Below the pieces are notes generated by a model. The model made no database searches. It was not told where the DNA came from and saw nothing but the letters and a program-made list of their open reading frames with translations. A stretch of DNA of 64,000 nucleotides from assembly GCF_015351475.1 (NCBI RefSeq), contig NZ_JADKPR010000002.1, positions 248,001 to 312,000 of the forward strand. Reading direction: 5' to 3'. The DNA is from Flavobacterium sp. HJJ (GTDB taxonomy: Bacteria; Bacteroidota; Bacteroidia; Flavobacteriales; Flavobacteriaceae). Shown here one piece after another: positions 1 through 7,551 of this stretch (within the stretch, counting starts at the first letter, position 1; every line of letters begins with the position of its first letter). Made by a program: the position numbers and the translations under genes.

Positions 1-585
1 AATATCCCGAAGCATTAATCCAAATTGCCAGTCATTTTTTTCAAACTGAAGACCAAAGTCAAATCCAAATCCCCATGAAGTCGCAAAATCTCCAATTATT
101 CGCCGGATAATTTTAGCATTTACTCCATATTGAAATCCCGGAACCGGAAGTTTTACAGCATAGGAAAATGTAAAGCCATAATCTGCAGTAGAAAAAAGCG
201 AAATTCGGTTATAGTCAATATTGCCTTCATTGTCAATTAAATCGGTGGTGTTCATAATATCATCAACTCCAAAACGTATTAACGAAATTCCCCAGGCACT
301 GCGGTCGTCAATGGGACTGGCATAAGCAGCATAATCATATTTGGCAATATTAGCGAAATAATTAGAATGCATTAAAGAGATTTGATTGTCTTCAAGATGT
401 ATTAGTCCGGCAGGATTCCAATAACAGGAATTAACATCGGATGTAGAGGCAGTAACGGCATTTGACATTCCTAGAGCTTTAGCATCCACACCAATATTCA
501 TAAACTCATTCGAGTATTTTCGAACGGTTTGGGAATAGCTGCTATTTATTATGAATAGGAGTAAAAAAAGCTGTATTTTTTTCAA
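1..585 (-). CDS. PorV/PorQ family outer membrane protein (partial)
   Basis: Open from the window edge; only the N-terminal 195 codons are present. The protein opens with a signal peptide (KKIQLFLLLFIINSSYSQ) and then a segment with DAKALGMSNAV and YWNPAGL, the pattern of PorV/PorQ-type outer membrane barrels linked to the type IX secretion system (family knowledge; often annotated PorV2). I chose a TTG start at 585. An in-frame stop lies just upstream, the next ATG would remove the signal peptide, and a perfect -7 box on this strand lies at 635-628. The gene is divergent from pssA. The assignment to the family is firm; a direct role in type IX secretion is inference. Confidence 0.75.
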   Translation of the reverse strand, partial: MKKIQLFLLLFIINSSYSQTVRKYSNEFMNIGVDAKALGMSNAVTASTSDVNSCYWNPAGLIHLEDNQISLMHSNYFANIAKYDYAAYASPIDDRSAWGISLIRFGVDDIMNTTDLIDNEGNIDYNRISLFSTADYGFTFSYAVKLPVPGFQYGVNAKIIRRIIGDFATSWGFGFDFGLQFEKNDWQFGLMLRDI

Positions 586-627
586 CGGATCTTAATTTGT
601 CGGTTTAAAACCATTTTAATTATTTTC

Positions 628-635
628 CAAAAATA
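628..635 (-). promoter_or_regulatory. -7 promoter box of the PorV-like gene
   Basis: Minus-strand TATTTTTG, a perfect TAnnTTTG. It lies about 40 nt before the TTG start at 585. No clear TTTG -33 element was seen. Confidence 0.45.
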
Positions 636-741
636 AAGTTTTTTGATGATGTAACTGCTTCAATTCAATTAATTAATAATTTTTGTACAAAACAGTCTGA
701 AATCAATCACTAAAAACAAGGTGAGCTTTCACATATTGTAT

Positions 742-749
742 TAAATTTG
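742..749 (+). promoter_or_regulatory. -7 promoter box of pssA
   Basis: TAAATTTG matches TAnnTTTG and ends 28 nt before the pssA ATG. No good -33 TTTG was found. Confidence 0.45.
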
Positions 750-777
750 CCAAGCTTATAATTCAATTTTAATCACT

Positions 778-1500
778 ATGAATATCAAAAAACACATTCC
801 AAATACAATTACTTTACTGAATCTTTTTTGCGGTTGTATCGCTGTAGTATTTGTAAGCAGGGATCAGTTTGAGATGGCGTTCTTTTTTGTCTGCCTCGGA
901 ATTTTTCTGGATTTTTTTGATGGCTTTTTTGCCCGTCTGTTCAAAGTTTCCGGTCCATTAGGACTGCAGCTGGATTCTCTTGCTGACATGGTTACAAGCG
1001 GTGTTGTTCCTGGGTTTGTAATGTTCAAAATGATGCAGAGCAGTTCAGCTTATATGAATGAAGGATGGCTGCAGTTTTTTCCTTATTTAGGTTTTATTAT
1101 TACTTTGGGATCGTGTATGCGTTTGGCAAAATTCAATATTGACACGCGTCAGACGGATTCATTTATAGGACTGCCAACTCCGGCAAATGCCCTTTTCATA
1201 TTGAGCCTTTCATTGGTTAAAGAGTATTATGCAGCTGATTCATTGATGGTACTTGAAATTTTTACGGAGAAATGGTTTTTATTATTAATATCACTGTTTA
1301 GTGCCTATATTTTAAATGCCGAGATTCCTTTGTTTTCTTTAAAAATAAAAAAGTTTAATTTCAGGGATAATGCACTTCAGATTGTTTTCTTGGCAGTTTC
1401 TGTTTTATTGTTACTGTTTCTGCAATATTTAGGAGTTACATTAGTTATTGTTTTCTACGTTTTACTATCAGTGATTAATAACAAGTTTCAAAAGAAGTAA
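778..1500 (+). CDS. pssA: CDP-diacylglycerol--serine O-phosphatidyltransferase
   Basis: Integral membrane enzyme that joins CDP-diacylglycerol and serine to give phosphatidylserine, the precursor of phosphatidylethanolamine. The CDP-alcohol phosphotransferase signature is complete around residues 48-70: DG, then AR, then G and two aspartates in DSLAD. It begins with the PNTITLLNLFCG motif usual for bacterial PssA type II proteins, and several hydrophobic segments follow. 240 residues is normal for the family. The ATG is preceded by a -7 box. The GH25 gene follows 28 nt downstream on the same strand and may be co-transcribed. Confidence 0.93.
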   Translation: MNIKKHIPNTITLLNLFCGCIAVVFVSRDQFEMAFFFVCLGIFLDFFDGFFARLFKVSGPLGLQLDSLADMVTSGVVPGFVMFKMMQSSSAYMNEGWLQFFPYLGFIITLGSCMRLAKFNIDTRQTDSFIGLPTPANALFILSLSLVKEYYAADSLMVLEIFTEKWFLLLISLFSAYILNAEIPLFSLKIKKFNFRDNALQIVFLAVSVLLLLFLQYLGVTLVIVFYVLLSVINNKFQKK

Positions 1501-1528
1501 TTTTTTTAGATAAAAAAACAGCAGTGCT

Positions 1529-2338
1529 ATGCCAAGGCGTAAATCAAAAAAGAAAAAAGGAAAGTGGATTGATTTCTTTTTTATTGGGATAGTTGTTCTT
1601 ATTATTTTTTCAACAGCATATCATTACCGTTCTGGGCTGGCAAATTATCTGGGCTTTAGACCGCGTTATAAAAGTGAGGTAGATGTTTTTTCTGAGGCAA
1701 GAAATCTTAGGGTCTTAGAAAAAAATGATGGAAAAACAGTAGGAATTGATGTTTCAGAATATCAGGGAAAAATCCGTTGGTCTTATGTAGATACTATTGA
1801 AGAGAAATATCCATTACGCTACGTTTTTATACGTGCAACTGTCGGAAATGACAGAGTAGACCGTCAATTTGAAAGGAACTGGCTTGGAGCGAAAAAAAAT
1901 AAAATGATACGCGGTGCTTATCATTATTACCGTCCAAATGAAAATTCTCTTGAACAAGCTTCACTTTTTATAAAAACAGTAAAACTCAGGAAAGGTGATC
2001 TTCCTCCGGTTTTGGATATCGAAAAGCTGCCAAAAGAACAGTCTCTTGAACGGCTGAAAATTGGATTAAAGCGCTGGCTAAGTGCTGTAGAACAGCATTA
2101 TGGCGTACGTCCGATTATTTACACTGGAGAAAAATATTATGATGATTTTTTGAAAGAAGAATTTAGCGATTATTTGTTTTGGATAGCCAATTACAATTTT
2201 TATCGCGAAGAAATCGAAGATGATTGGCTCTTTTGGCAGTTTACAGAGAAAGCCAAAGTGCCTGGAATTGACCGTACTGTTGATGTTAACATTTATAATG
2301 GCGATTTGGAACAGCTGCAGTATATAACCGTAGAATGA
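1529..2338 (+). CDS. GH25 family lysozyme, membrane-anchored
   Basis: Predicted peptidoglycan muramidase of glycoside hydrolase family 25. The N-terminus is very basic (RRKSKKKKGK) and is followed by one hydrophobic helix at about residues 13-32, so the enzyme is probably tethered to the inner membrane and faces the periplasm. Family motifs are visible in order: GIDVSEYQG with the first catalytic aspartate (about residue 75), FIRAT, GAYHYYRP, the DIE motif with the catalytic Asp/Glu pair (about residues 163-165), and IIYTG. The C-terminal FWQFTEKAKVPGID also fits GH25. Its length of 269 residues is normal for a single-domain GH25 with an anchor. Confidence 0.88.
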   Translation: MPRRKSKKKKGKWIDFFFIGIVVLIIFSTAYHYRSGLANYLGFRPRYKSEVDVFSEARNLRVLEKNDGKTVGIDVSEYQGKIRWSYVDTIEEKYPLRYVFIRATVGNDRVDRQFERNWLGAKKNKMIRGAYHYYRPNENSLEQASLFIKTVKLRKGDLPPVLDIEKLPKEQSLERLKIGLKRWLSAVEQHYGVRPIIYTGEKYYDDFLKEEFSDYLFWIANYNFYREEIEDDWLFWQFTEKAKVPGIDRTVDVNIYNGDLEQLQYITVE

Positions 2339-2709
2339 TTTTTTATGTGAAAAAGGCCTGAAATTTGCAAAAACATTTAGCTTCAGCTGAAGGAAAATTG
2401 AATGTTTTTTTAAACCATTATCAAAAAATAAAACAATTTTAAAAGAGAGTATTCCTAATAGGATTTTTTATAAAGAGCTTCATTCAAGGGGTAGCCATTG
2501 CCTATAAATGAGTTTGGCTATTGGATATAATAATATATGACTGTCCGCAAATAATACCATGTGTTTTTTCGCCACTGATTACACAGATTCTTATAGATTT
2601 CATTACTATTTTTTAAAAAAATCTGTGTAAATCTTTTTAATCTGTCACTAATTCGATTTGTTTGGTATTAGTTAAGGATAGTAATGTAATAATGAATATT
2701 GGTAAAATT
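2339..2709. other. Intergenic region with an inverted repeat
   Basis: 371 bases between the convergent lysozyme and MFS genes. No plausible gene was seen. The distal part holds the inverted repeat listed at 2571-2655; the rest is AT-rich without a clear strong terminator. Confidence 0.6.
2571..2655. repeat. Intergenic inverted repeat, CACAGATT type
   Basis: GATTACACAGATT at 2577-2589 is answered by AATCTGTGTAAATC at 2620-2633, its reverse complement apart from one extra base. Flanking CACTGATT and TCACTAATTCG extend the imperfect symmetry. The same words recur at 32482-32612 and 40749-40834, so this looks like one copy of a dispersed family. Confidence 0.6.
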
Positions 2710-3975
2710 TTAGCTTTGCTGTTTTTCTTCGGTCATGTTTATCGTTTTTGGGTGTAAGCTGACCAGCTGTAAAACGATGGCGATCAACACTACAAAGAGC
2801 AGCAGAATGAATATTTGTTCCATACCGCCTTTGTCTGCAGCTTTCCCCAAAAATTCAGTAATAACCGCTCCGGCAGAAATCCCGACAAAGTTCATGATGC
2901 CGTATCCTGTGGCGCGATAACGAGGCGAAACAAATTGGCAGAGAATAGGCATGTTATTAGTGTCAAAAATTCCAAATCCAAGACCAAAAAGCATGCCGCC
3001 GGCTATAATAGCTTCGATGCTCTCACATTTGCCTAATAAAAAAAGGGCTGGAATTGTAAGGGCTAAACCTATCGTGCTAGTGTAGATTCTTCCTTTAAGA
3101 TTTCGGATTACCCATCTGTCAGAAACAAATCCGCCAAGCAGAACGCCTACAAATGAAGACATCGCTATGCTGACTGTTGCAATTGGGCCTGCAATAGACA
3201 TATCCAGATGCAGTTTTTCGGAAAACAAGGTGGGTAACCAGTTTTTGGCCGCCCATCCCGGAAGGCTTGGCGCTGAAAAATAAAAAAGCAAAACCCAAAA
3301 GGATATGTTTCCAAACAAAATACTCAAACCTCTGAACATTTGTTTTAATTCCATGCCTATCGTTAATTTTTGGGAGGCGTCAAAAGTGTAGGTTTTCTTT
3401 TCTTTAATAATAAAAATCAATAGAAAACTATAGATAATGCCAATAAGTCCTACAGAATGAAAGGTAAACTGCCAGGAAAATTTATTGGAAATAGTTGTTC
3501 CAAATCCGCCGAGTGCCTGCCCCAGATAAATTCCGGTAGTGTGAATGCCTATGGCAAAAGAGCGGGTGTTTTCCTGATGATAATCGGCAATCAATGATAA
3601 TGCGGCCGGAATATAAAAGGCTTCACTGAAGCCCATAATGGCACGCAAAACATATATTTGGTTAAAAGTTGTGGCATATCCCATTGTCATTGTCACTCCA
3701 GACCAGATAAAAAGACTGCAGACAATCATTTTTTTTCTATTGATTCTGTCGGCTATAATGCCGGAAACAGGACTCATTAAAGCATAAATCCAAAGGAAAA
3801 CAGCCATCAGCAGACCAAAGTTTTCGGCTTTTGCTAACTCTGGAATGTCAAGCATCATTGCGGGTTTCATAGTAGAAAGCATCTGCCTGTCCAGATAATT
3901 TAACAATGCTACAAACCATAATAAGCCAACTACTATCCATGGATAGGATTTTTTTTCACTCAATTTTGCAATCAT
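2710..3975 (-). CDS. MFS transporter
   Basis: Twelve-helix secondary carrier of the major facilitator superfamily, 421 residues. The helix 1 segment WFVALLNYLDRQ, the loop 2-3 motif GIIADRINRKK (about residues 73-83) and the helix 4-5 segment GFSEAFYIPAALSLIADY are typical of the anion/sugar-acid carrier branch (ACS and hexuronate-like). The substrate cannot be read from the sequence. It stands alone between the GH25 gene (convergent) and a small DUF5808-like gene on the same strand; no catabolic genes are next to it. Confidence 0.85.
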   Translation of the reverse strand: MIAKLSEKKSYPWIVVGLLWFVALLNYLDRQMLSTMKPAMMLDIPELAKAENFGLLMAVFLWIYALMSPVSGIIADRINRKKMIVCSLFIWSGVTMTMGYATTFNQIYVLRAIMGFSEAFYIPAALSLIADYHQENTRSFAIGIHTTGIYLGQALGGFGTTISNKFSWQFTFHSVGLIGIIYSFLLIFIIKEKKTYTFDASQKLTIGMELKQMFRGLSILFGNISFWVLLFYFSAPSLPGWAAKNWLPTLFSEKLHLDMSIAGPIATVSIAMSSFVGVLLGGFVSDRWVIRNLKGRIYTSTIGLALTIPALFLLGKCESIEAIIAGGMLFGLGFGIFDTNNMPILCQFVSPRYRATGYGIMNFVGISAGAVITEFLGKAADKGGMEQIFILLLFVVLIAIVLQLVSLHPKTINMTEEKQQS

Positions 3976-4105
3976 AGCAGCGTCAGTATAAAAGCGATAA
4001 TGTATGAATCCAAAAGAGAAGAAATGTTAATCATTGCTAGGCATTAAAGTATAAGAAATCGAACGGATAATGTTTTTTACTCTGGAAAATCAGCAGGATG
4101 CCGAA

Positions 4106-4369
4106 TTAAAGTCTGTTTAGAATAAAAAATAGGACAGTTGAAAAGAACAGTAAAAATAAAAGAGAGACCCATTTTGATTTTTTATTGGCAAAATTCAAGG
4201 CAGTTCCTTTCCATTCTGTTTTTTTTGGAACAAAAAGGCGTTCGTCTTCTTTGTTGTAGTAGAAAAGACCTTTCCATTTCCAGTTATTTGGATCATTTCT
4301 CCATCTGTCTGATGTTTCTTTATCGGGGTCATTATCTCTCCAATCGTCCTTTTTTGTATTTGAAATCAT
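4106..4369 (-). CDS. DUF5808-like small membrane protein
   Basis: 87 residues. The N-terminal half is polar and rich in D, K and W. The core (about residues 33-62: WKGLFYYNKED, RLFVPKK, ALNFANKKSKW) matches my memory of DUF5808, a short domain described by the pattern 'GLFYVNPDDPRLFVPK...LNFA'. One hydrophobic helix closes the protein (about residues 67-87), so it is probably a tail-anchored membrane protein. Function is unknown. It lies between lptB and the MFS gene on the same strand, about 100 nt from lptB. Confidence 0.65.
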   Translation of the reverse strand: MISNTKKDDWRDNDPDKETSDRWRNDPNNWKWKGLFYYNKEDERLFVPKKTEWKGTALNFANKKSKWVSLLFLLFFSTVLFFILNRL

Positions 4370-4466
4370 GCCAATATTTGTTTAGTGAAAATAAGATGAT
4401 ATGAATGAAAATCAGTGGTTTAATGATGTTTAAGGAACAGACTGTTCAAAAACTGACCGCTGATTA

Positions 4467-5207
4467 TTAAAATTCCAGCTTCTTTTTTCTTAATTCAAAG
4501 TTTTGGCCTAGATATACGCGGCGCACCATTTCGTCTTCAACTAGTTCTTCTGGAACACCTGCTTTTAGAATTCCCCCTTCAAACATTAGATAGGTTTTGT
4601 CGGTAATGGCTAGTGTTTCCTGTACGTTGTGATCGGTGATTAAGATTCCGATGTTCTTGTTTTTCAGCTGGGCGACAATTCTTTGAATATCTTCCACAGC
4701 AACCGGATCTACACCAGCAAAAGGTTCATCAAGTAAGATGAATTTTGGATCAGTGGCCAGACATCGGGCAATTTCGGTTCGGCGGCGTTCTCCTCCTGAA
4801 AGCAGATCCCCGCGGTTGGTACGAATGTGTTCCAGACTGAACTCAGCAATTAAACTTTCCATTTTGGCTATCTGCTCTTCTTTAGAAAGTTTAGTCAGCT
4901 GCAGTACGCTTAAAATATTATCTTCGATACTTAATTTTCTAAAAACAGAAGCTTCCTGTGCCAAGTAACCAATTCCCTGCTGAGCTCTTTTATACATTGG
5001 ATAATCGGTAATGTTTAGATCATTCAGGTAAATATTCCCAGAGTTGGGTTTTACCAAGCCTACGATCATATAAAAAGAAGTCGTTTTCCCGGCACCGTTT
5101 GGTCCCAAAAGGCCAACAATTTCACCTTGGTTTACTTCTACCGAAATACCTTTTACAACGCTTCTGCCTTTGTAGGTTTTTATTAAATTTTCTGCTCTTA
5201 GCTTCAT
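4467..5207 (-). CDS. lptB: LPS export ABC transporter ATP-binding protein LptB
   Basis: Cytoplasmic ATPase that powers the LptFG permease to extract lipopolysaccharide from the inner membrane. Walker A GPNGAGKTT (about residues 35-43), ABC signature LSGGERRR, Walker B FILLDEPFAGVDP and the switch histidine in ITDHNV are all intact. Length (246) and the YLAQEASVFRKLS Q-loop segment are those of LptB rather than a generic ABC ATPase. It is the last gene of a minus-strand series kdsD-tatC-AhpD-like-lptB, 135 nt after the AhpD-like gene. The Kdo and LPS export genes therefore sit together. Confidence 0.92.
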   Translation of the reverse strand: MKLRAENLIKTYKGRSVVKGISVEVNQGEIVGLLGPNGAGKTTSFYMIVGLVKPNSGNIYLNDLNITDYPMYKRAQQGIGYLAQEASVFRKLSIEDNILSVLQLTKLSKEEQIAKMESLIAEFSLEHIRTNRGDLLSGGERRRTEIARCLATDPKFILLDEPFAGVDPVAVEDIQRIVAQLKNKNIGILITDHNVQETLAITDKTYLMFEGGILKAGVPEELVEDEMVRRVYLGQNFELRKKKLEF

Positions 5208-5342
5208 TTTTAATTGGATAATGTGTCAATTGAAATTACCTGAATAATATAATAATTGTTGTCCTAAAGAGACAAAATAAGTAAAATTAATCAATCGGAT
5301 AAACAAATTAATATTTTGTAAAATTATCTAATTGACTATTTT

Positions 5343-5693
5343 TTAATTGCCCTGCTCTTCCAGTGCTTCCCAAAATTCGTAAGCTCTGCGCAAATGCGGT
5401 ACTACAATTGTGCCGCCTACTAGCGTTGCAATCCCCATAGCTTCCATCATTTCCTCTTTGGTAACACCTTCTTTATAGCTGGTTTCCAAATGGTATTTTA
5501 CGCAGTCATCACAGCGTAAAACAGCCGAGGCAACTAGTCCGAGCAGTTCTTTGGTTTTTACATCTAAGGCTCCGGGAGCGTAAGCATTGGTGTCAAGATT
5601 AAAAATACGCTTTACTATTTTATTATTGTCTGCCAATAATTTTTCGTTCATTTTAGAACGGTAGTCGTTAAATTCTTGTACAATATCAGACAT
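5343..5693 (-). CDS. Carboxymuconolactone decarboxylase family protein (AhpD-like)
   Basis: 116-residue all-helical protein of the CMD/AhpD fold. It has the redox pair CDDC followed by VKYHLE (about residues 60-69), the arrangement of peroxidase-type AhpD proteins, and the helix KEEMMEAMGIATLVGG. The cysteine pair argues for thiol-dependent peroxidase or reductase activity rather than decarboxylation. The start overlaps the end of tatC by 8 bases, so the two are translationally coupled. The substrate is unknown. Confidence 0.85.
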   Translation of the reverse strand: MSDIVQEFNDYRSKMNEKLLADNNKIVKRIFNLDTNAYAPGALDVKTKELLGLVASAVLRCDDCVKYHLETSYKEGVTKEEMMEAMGIATLVGGTIVVPHLRRAYEFWEALEEQGN

Positions 5694-6501
5694 TTGCTTT
5701 CTTTTTATTTAATACTACAATTTTTGATATCAAGATACTTACTTCATAAATAAGGAGCATCGGAATGGCAACAATTGTCTGGCTTACCACATCCGGCGGT
5801 GTTACAATTGCGGCAACAATCAAGATTATTACAACGGCATATTTCCAGTACTTTCTTAAAAATTCAGGGGTTACCAGATCTAATTTTGTCAGGAAATAAA
5901 TAATTATAGGAAGTTCAAAGAATAATCCGCTGGCCAGTATGCTGGTTTTTACCATGCCAATATAGGAGTCAAGCGTAAATTGATTTTTGACAACATCACT
6001 GATTGTAAATGTGGCCACAAAATTAACAGACATTGGAATTACTACATAATAACCAAATATCACACCCATAAAGAAAAGCAGGGAAGAGGTGAATATAAAT
6101 ACCCGAGCGTTTTTCTTTTCTTTTTCATACAAAGCAGGACTGATAAATTTCCAGATCTCCCATAAAATATATGGGAAACTTAAAATGAAACCTGCCAGAA
6201 TACACATCCATACGAAAATATTAACCTGACCTTCCATTTCTGTATTCTGAATGATAAAAGGCATTTCGGTTATACAAAGTCCTTCTGCAAACCCCAATGA
6301 ATGAGATAATTCACAGAAATAGCGATAAGTAAAAAACGTCGGTCTTGTTGGTCCAAATATAATGGTGTCAAACAAGTAATCGCTTATGAAATAAGTTACA
6401 AAAGCCATGATAATTACAGCAGTTGTACTTCTGACTAACAGCCATCTTAATTCTTCAAGATGGTCTAAAAAAGACATTTCGCCTAGATTTTTTTTTGCCA
6501 T
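5686..6501 (-). CDS. tatC: Sec-independent (Tat) protein translocase subunit TatC
   Basis: Six-helix inner membrane receptor of the twin-arginine translocase. The N-terminal MSFLDHLEELRW (about residues 9-20) is the TatC hallmark that binds the twin-arginine signal. The later segment LWEIWKFISPALYEKEKK and FELPIIIYFLTKLDLVTPE also fit. 271 residues is normal for Bacteroidota, with a longer first periplasmic loop (about residues 45-90). The ATG shares one base with the stop of kdsD, and the end overlaps the AhpD-like gene. No tatA is in the window. Confidence 0.93.
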   Translation of the reverse strand: MAKKNLGEMSFLDHLEELRWLLVRSTTAVIIMAFVTYFISDYLFDTIIFGPTRPTFFTYRYFCELSHSLGFAEGLCITEMPFIIQNTEMEGQVNIFVWMCILAGFILSFPYILWEIWKFISPALYEKEKKNARVFIFTSSLLFFMGVIFGYYVVIPMSVNFVATFTISDVVKNQFTLDSYIGMVKTSILASGLFFELPIIIYFLTKLDLVTPEFLRKYWKYAVVIILIVAAIVTPPDVVSQTIVAIPMLLIYEVSILISKIVVLNKKKANV

Positions 6502-7466
6502 TATACAATTCCTTCTTTTAAAATATCGTGTAAATGCAATACGCCTTTGTACTCTCCATTATCTACTACTATTAATTGAGTAATAGAGAAATCTTCCATT
6601 AAATTAAAAGCATCTACAACCATATCTGTCGATTTTATTGTTTTTGGGTTTTTGCTCATAATGTCTTTTGCTGTTAATTCGGCAATTGTGTCGCGGTCAT
6701 TTAACATTCTTCGGATATCTCCGTCGGTAATTATTCCTACTACTTTGTTGTTTTCTACTACAGCGGTTACACCAAGGCGTTTTTCTGAAATTTCGAAAAT
6801 TGCTTTTTTAATTGAGGTATCGGGAGTCACTTCGGGTTTTAAAGTGTGTTCCAGCATGTCTTTTACGCGAAGCAGTAATTTTTTTCCTAAAGCACCGCCA
6901 GGATGATATACAGCGAAATCTTCTGCTTTGAAATCTCTCATTTCCATTAAACAGACAACTATGGCATCTCCCATAACTAATTGTGCAGTTGTACTGTTAG
7001 TTGGTGCCAGATTCAAAGGGCAGGCTTCTCTGTCAACAGTAGTATTTAAAACATAATGAGAACCTTTGGCCAAAAAGGAAGTCATATTTCCGGTCATGCC
7101 AATGAGTTTATTCCCAAAACGGGTCAAAAGAGGAACTAGTGCTTTGATTTCTGGACTGTTACCGCTTTTGGATATACAGATAATAACATCGTCTTCTTGC
7201 AGCATTCCTAAATCGCCGTGTATGGCTTCAGAAGCATGTAAAAATAATGATGGAGTGCCGGTTGAGTTGAATGACGCTGTCATTTTTTGAGCAATAATGG
7301 CACTTTTGCCAATTCCTGTTACTATTAATCGTCCTTTGGAATTGTAGATACACTGTACCGCTTCCGCAAAAGTATCGTCAATGAAGTCAATTAATTTGGC
7401 TATAGACTGGCTTTCTGATTCAATTGTTTTCTTGGCGTTAGCCAGTATGTTTTCTTTTGTAATCAA
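6501..7466 (-). CDS. kdsD: Arabinose-5-phosphate isomerase (KpsF/GutQ/KdsD family)
   Basis: Converts ribulose-5-phosphate to arabinose-5-phosphate, the first committed step to Kdo for lipopolysaccharide. It has an N-terminal SIS domain (VTGIGKSAIIAQKM, CISKSGNSPE), then FAVYHPGGALGKKL, then two CBS domains. I place the start at TTG 7466 (ITKENILANAKK follows), giving 321 residues, the usual family length. The reading frame stays open to a GTG at 7541, but a perfect minus-strand -7 box at 7528-7521 would put that GTG outside the transcript. First gene of the series with tatC, AhpD-like and lptB. Confidence 0.9.
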   Translation of the reverse strand: MITKENILANAKKTIESESQSIAKLIDFIDDTFAEAVQCIYNSKGRLIVTGIGKSAIIAQKMTASFNSTGTPSLFLHASEAIHGDLGMLQEDDVIICISKSGNSPEIKALVPLLTRFGNKLIGMTGNMTSFLAKGSHYVLNTTVDREACPLNLAPTNSTTAQLVMGDAIVVCLMEMRDFKAEDFAVYHPGGALGKKLLLRVKDMLEHTLKPEVTPDTSIKKAIFEISEKRLGVTAVVENNKVVGIITDGDIRRMLNDRDTIAELTAKDIMSKNPKTIKSTDMVVDAFNLMEDFSITQLIVVDNGEYKGVLHLHDILKEGIV

Positions 7467-7482
7467 AACAGATAATTTAAAA

Positions 7483-7513
7483 TTTGTAAGTGTGAAAGAA
7501 AGTTGTATCTTTA
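7483..7513 (+). promoter_or_regulatory. Promoter of recQ
   Basis: TTTG at 7483-7486, 19 bases, then TATCTTTA at 7506-7513 (7 of 8 to TAnnTTTG). It ends 38 nt before the recQ ATG and overlaps the divergent kdsD promoter region. Confidence 0.5.
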
Positions 7514-7520
7514 TGTGCCG

Positions 7521-7528
7521 CAAATTTA
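7521..7528 (-). promoter_or_regulatory. -7 promoter box of kdsD
   Basis: Minus-strand TAAATTTG, a perfect match. It lies 55 nt before the TTG start at 7466 and downstream of the GTG at 7541, so it decides the kdsD start. Confidence 0.5.
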
Positions 7529-7551
7529 TATAAAATACCACATATTAAAGA

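Noticed and set aside
2453-2472. TCCTA/TAGGA symmetry followed by T6 as a terminator for the lysozyme gene
   Set aside because: The loop would be a single base and the stem only five pairs; too weak.
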